DNA of 64,000 nucleotides from Haloarcula sebkhae. GTDB taxonomy: Archaea; Halobacteriota; Halobacteria; Halobacteriales; Haloarculaceae. The notes under the pieces are model-generated. The model worked only from the letters and a program-made list of their open reading frames with translations, was not told the origin of the DNA and did no database searches. The stretch covers positions 434,001-498,000 of the forward strand of contig NZ_BMPD01000001.1 in NCBI RefSeq assembly GCF_014647415.1, written 5' to 3'. The translations under genes were made by a program, and so were the position numbers. Within the stretch, counting starts at the first letter, position 1, and each line of letters starts with the position of its first letter. Positions 62,783 through 64,000 of this stretch are shown here, one piece after another.

Positions 62783-63580
62783 TCAGACGAAGCGGCGGTA
62801 CGCGAAGCGACCGAATCCCACGACTGTGACGATGGCCGTCGCGTACGCGGTCAGGTCGTGTGGCGGTTTCGAGACGGCAAGGTAGATGCCGACGGTTCCG
62901 AGCGCGGCGAGGCCACAGAGCATCCAGAGGACGACGGCCCAGCGGCTGCCGACCGGCGCATCCGAGTCCGAGTCGCCGCCTTCTGACTCGCCGGCTGCGG
63001 CGTCGCCACGGTCGAGAATCCGCGTTGGGTCGTCGGGGACCCCGTCGTCGGTGTCGGGCGTGGAGAGCGGGCCCCGTTCGGTCTGGTTCAGCGGAACCTT
63101 CGACAGGACGAATCGGAGCCACCGCGTTCGCGGCGTTAGTGCGTCACCGAGCAGCAACAGCCCGAGCGCGATCAGAACCCCAGCGGGGAAGAAATCGAAG
63201 CGCTGGGCGAGATAGGCGACGCCGGGGGAATCCGGGTCATAGCGGACGGTGACCGACGACCCCTCATCGTAGTTCGACAGCACACGCGTGGCGCGGTCCC
63301 GCTGGTTCGTGTCGGTGTCGGTGCCGAACGCGATGTCACGACCGGTGTAGGTCCGGTCCTCGACGCGGTAGGTGTAGGTGACGTTCGGCCGGAAGTTCCG
63401 ATTGCCCCCCAGCGTAGGTCGACTGATCTCGGTGTAACTGTCCATCTGTGCGCTCTCAACCGTTCCCGTCGTCGCGGCATAGCTGGTGGCCGTCCGATAC
63501 TGCGAAACACCGAGGATGGTCCCGGAGGCGAGCAGCGCGAGCGCGAGGAGGAGGGCGACGGAGCGGCGGGGGCTGAGCAC
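62783..63580 (-). CDS. DUF3592-domain membrane protein
   Basis: This 265-residue protein starts with GTG. It has an N-terminal hydrophobic segment (VALLLALALLASGTILGV), a DUF3592 extracellular domain (VESAQMDSYTEISRP, then VTYTYRVEDRTYTGRDIAF and VTVRYDPDSPGVAYL), a second membrane segment (GVLIALGLLLLGD) and two further ones near the C-terminus. Function is unknown. It converges with the lipoprotein pair, 7 bases apart, and is divergent from pncB. Confidence 0.8.
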   Translation of the reverse strand: MLSPRRSVALLLALALLASGTILGVSQYRTATSYAATTGTVESAQMDSYTEISRPTLGGNRNFRPNVTYTYRVEDRTYTGRDIAFGTDTDTNQRDRATRVLSNYDEGSSVTVRYDPDSPGVAYLAQRFDFFPAGVLIALGLLLLGDALTPRTRWLRFVLSKVPLNQTERGPLSTPDTDDGVPDDPTRILDRGDAAAGESEGGDSDSDAPVGSRWAVVLWMLCGLAALGTVGIYLAVSKPPHDLTAYATAIVTVVGFGRFAYRRFV

Positions 63581-63714
63581 GTTCGACGGGTACCGATTGC
63601 GGCGTGGAAAACGTTACGAGGCTCCCACCGCTTCAGCGGCGATGGGCGCTGGCAGTGATCGCTCGTGACCGCCGACCGGACCGCTTTTTCCCTCGCCCGG
63701 CCGAACACAGGACA

Positions 63715-64000
63715 ATGACCGAGGAGTTCGATATCGTCTCGTCAGAGGCGATTCGCGAAGGGCGGGCGACCGACGCCTACTTCGACCGGACGATGGAAGC
63801 GCTGGAACACGCGGGCAAGAACCCGGACGTGGTCGCCGAGGTGACGGCGAACCAGTTCGCGACGGGCCGCTGGAAGCTGCTGGCGGGGCTGAAAGACGCC
63901 GCCGAGTTGCTCGAAGGACGGGGCGTCGACGTTGACGCGCTCCCCGAAGGACAACTGTTCGACGGCGGCCCGGTGATGCGAATCGAGGGGTCCTACCGGG
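63715..64000 (+). CDS. pncB: Nicotinate phosphoribosyltransferase, N-terminal part
   Basis: The frame runs from ATG at 63715 off the window edge, giving 95 residues. The opening MTEEFDIVSSEAIREGRATDAYFDRTMEALEHAGKNPDVVAEVTANQFATGRWKLLAGLKDAAELLEG matches the haloarchaeal nicotinate phosphoribosyltransferase family, which makes nicotinate mononucleotide for NAD salvage. The C-terminal catalytic part is not visible. Assignment is from the opening block only. Confidence 0.75.
   Translation, partial: MTEEFDIVSSEAIREGRATDAYFDRTMEALEHAGKNPDVVAEVTANQFATGRWKLLAGLKDAAELLEGRGVDVDALPEGQLFDGGPVMRIEGSYR

Overview
This 64 kb window comes from an extreme halophilic archaeon, most likely Haloarcula or a close relative. 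The evidence is high GC, strongly acidic proteins, leaderless promoters with a TATA element about 27 bases before the start codon, archaeosine (queC/E/D) genes, a CheF/CheD/CheC chemotaxis set, an archaellum operon, Tat lipoproteins, HalOD1 and HTH-10 proteins, and ribosomal protein S6e. The genus is inferred from gene content and style, not from an alignment.

Bases 1-19,000 are mixed housekeeping and accessory genes. They include aconitase, a dUTPase/dCTP deaminase-fold protein, an HTH-10 regulator, a HalOD1 protein, methylglyoxal synthase, the queD-queE-queC operon, a stand-alone receiver protein whose phospho-acceptor is Asn, an M28 peptidase, a SBP56/methanethiol-oxidase-like protein with a 2Fe-2S partner, two SDR-type epimerases, a tRNA-Arg(CCG) with duplicated 3' ends beside it, a Nudix protein, a membrane-anchored ferredoxin, 6-phosphogluconate dehydrogenase and an M29 aminopeptidase. 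A 350-base gene-free stretch follows, with 26-bp tandem repeats, four strong hairpins and a terminal inverted repeat.

Bases 19,042-42,703 form a motility and chemotaxis supercluster. On the minus strand, read 5' to 3', it runs cheW, a KaiC-like ATPase, a winged-helix regulator, a small membrane protein, one archaellin, three uncharacterised envelope or cytoplasmic genes, cheY-cheC-cheD and arlCE/D-arlF-G-H-I-J. On the plus strand it runs cheB-cheA-cheR, a HEAT-repeat protein, cheF, rps6e, a small conserved gene and a second cheF. CheA phosphorylates CheY and CheB. CheR, CheB and CheD adjust the transducers, CheC removes phosphate from CheY, and CheF connects CheY to the ArlC/D/E switch of the archaellum motor. 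No transducer (htr) gene lies in the window.

Bases 42,700-49,100 hold a degenerate DCD-fold paralogue, small conserved haloarchaeal proteins, a DHH phosphoesterase and three universal-stress proteins with a GNAT acetyltransferase. Bases 49,173-56,064 are a complete peptide-type ABC importer with both ATPases fused into one chain. The rest holds dihydroorotase, a lipoate ligase-like protein, an M23/LytM-like protein, a nicotinamidase-like hydrolase, two tandem metalloprotease-like lipoproteins, a DUF3592 membrane protein and the start of nicotinate phosphoribosyltransferase, cut by the window edge.

All functions are read from motifs and remembered family features. No database search was possible.
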